This document shows, one piece after another, positions 63,549 to 64,000 of a stretch of 64,000 nt of DNA. Under the pieces are notes generated by a model. It worked only from the letters and a program-made list of their open reading frames with translations. It was not told the origin of the DNA and searched no databases. The DNA is from an uncultured Prevotellaceae bacterium. GTDB taxonomy: Bacteria > Bacteroidota > Bacteroidia > Bacteroidales > Muribaculaceae. The position numbers and the translations under genes were made by a program. Every line of letters begins with the position of its first letter. Position 1 is the stretch's first letter. The stretch is taken from the NCBI GenBank assembly GCA_946409635.1, contig CAMJXD010000001.1:1-64000 (forward strand), given 5' to 3'.

Positions 63549-64000
63549 TCAGTGGATGGTGACCTGGGTGGCGCCGAAACCGTACTCGCGGAAGCTGGCG
63601 TCCTGGGCGGTGCAGCGCGGATAGCGGCGCTTGAGCTCGCTCAGCAGGTGCTGGCGCAACTTGCCCTCGCCCTTTCCGTGGATAAAGACGATGCGCTGCC
63701 CGTGCTTGTTCAGGTTGGCGTCCATCACTTCACGGAACTTGTCCATCTGGTACTCGAGGATGGCTCCTGGGGTCATGCCGTTGAGGTTGTCGAGCAGCGA
63801 GGTGATGTGCAGGTCTTGCACGATGATGCCGTTGTTGTCGGTTTTCTTTTGCACGGGTTTGCGCTGCGGGCGGTCAAGGCGTTTTTTCTCCTTCATGGCT
63901 CGCTCGAGCTCGCCGCTGTCGATGCGCATCATGCGCGCCGGCCGGTCGTTGGTAACGATTTCTACGGCAATCACCGGCACGTCAAAGTAGGGGTTCTCGT
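63549..64000 (-). CDS. DUF2027/Smr-domain protein (MutS2-related), 5' end beyond window
   Basis: The reading frame stays open from the window edge (ENPYFDVPVIAVEIV), so at least 150 C-terminal residues are present and the start lies outside. The Smr domain covers the end: DLHITSLLDNLNGMTPGAILEYQMDKF, then KHGQRIVFIHGKGEGKLRQHLLSELKRRYP and ATQVTIH. The preceding part is Lys/Arg-rich linker. Many Bacteroidales Smr proteins carry an N-terminal DUF2027 domain and this fits their C-terminus. Smr domains nick or bind DNA/RNA; the role here is unknown. Confidence 0.85.
   Translation of the reverse strand, partial: ENPYFDVPVIAVEIVTNDRPARMMRIDSGELERAMKEKKRLDRPQRKPVQKKTDNNGIIVQDLHITSLLDNLNGMTPGAILEYQMDKFREVMDANLNKHGQRIVFIHGKGEGKLRQHLLSELKRRYPRCTAQDASFREYGFGATQVTIH

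Overview
The window looks like chromosomal DNA from a GC-rich member of the Bacteroidales; a Muribaculaceae- or Prevotellaceae-like gut anaerobe fits best, but I cannot settle the genus. Pointers are the Bacteroidetes promoter signature (-7 box TAnnTTTG, sometimes with TTTG about 20 nt upstream) in front of many genes, weak or absent Shine-Dalgarno sites, families largely confined to the phylum (DUF4270, DUF6242, DUF6089/PorG-like, CHU_C-type sorting domain, DUF2975 with its HTH partner), pyruvate:ferredoxin oxidoreductase, and an extended SecA. Most genes are ordinary chromosomal genes with GC-rich codons. A few islands are clearly more AT-rich: the small exported protein at 11950, the ATPase at 32883, and the 1.55-kb gene-free stretch at 18367-19916.

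Layout. 0-3 kb: a TonB-receptor-like barrel and an HTH/DUF2975 pair. 3.3-9.5 kb: nifJ, a Gln-rich small protein and glutamine synthetase. 9.8-14 kb: a secreted dockerin protein facing a minus-strand sugar cluster (nucleotidyltransferase-GHMP kinase fusion, mutarotase, small exported protein, FucP-type permease) that suggests fucose or related sugar salvage. 14-15.7 kb: trpB2 preceded by a leader peptide with three consecutive Trp codons and a hairpin, i.e. a transcription attenuator. 15.9-18.4 kb: a HerA-like ATPase and an XRE regulator. 18.4-19.9 kb: a long stretch without genes, full of short recurring motifs. 19.9-25.9 kb: uvrA, a lytic transglycosylase, a T9SS-type secreted protein and a C_GCAxxG_C_C protein. 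26-32 kb: the mreBCD-mrdA-rodA cell-elongation operon. 32-35 kb: two related membrane-protein genes (one a rhomboid with an apparent frameshift) separated by an AT-rich ATPase gene with tandem repeats in its leader. 35-41 kb: DUF4105 protein, secA, DUF3843-like protein, tRNA-Thr. 41-47.4 kb: DUF4270 lipoprotein, glycogen-synthase-like protein, a small protein with a strong 5'-UTR hairpin, a membrane-anchored PARP-like protein, a Spy-like protein and nagA. 47.5-55.2 kb: tRNA-His, then the envelope operon DUF6242-PorG-like-uppS-bamA-three Skp paralogues. 55.5-64 kb: prmC, an Lrp regulator, an inositol-phosphatase-family protein, an HTH protein, two lipoproteins, a Ser/Thr kinase, trpS, a zinc peptidase and the 3' end of a MutS2-related Smr protein running off the window.

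The most unusual coding gene is the membrane protein at 44089-45168. Its C-terminal domain carries what reads as a complete PARP H-Y-E triad with PARP-like spacing. The most informative non-coding element is the trp attenuator at about 15506-15697. Other signals are the repeat-filled gene-free island, the leader repeats of the ATPase gene, the 5'-UTR hairpin before the 74-residue gene, and three families of short intergenic repeats at gene junctions. All calls come from reading the sequence by eye; no alignments, searches or folding programs were run.
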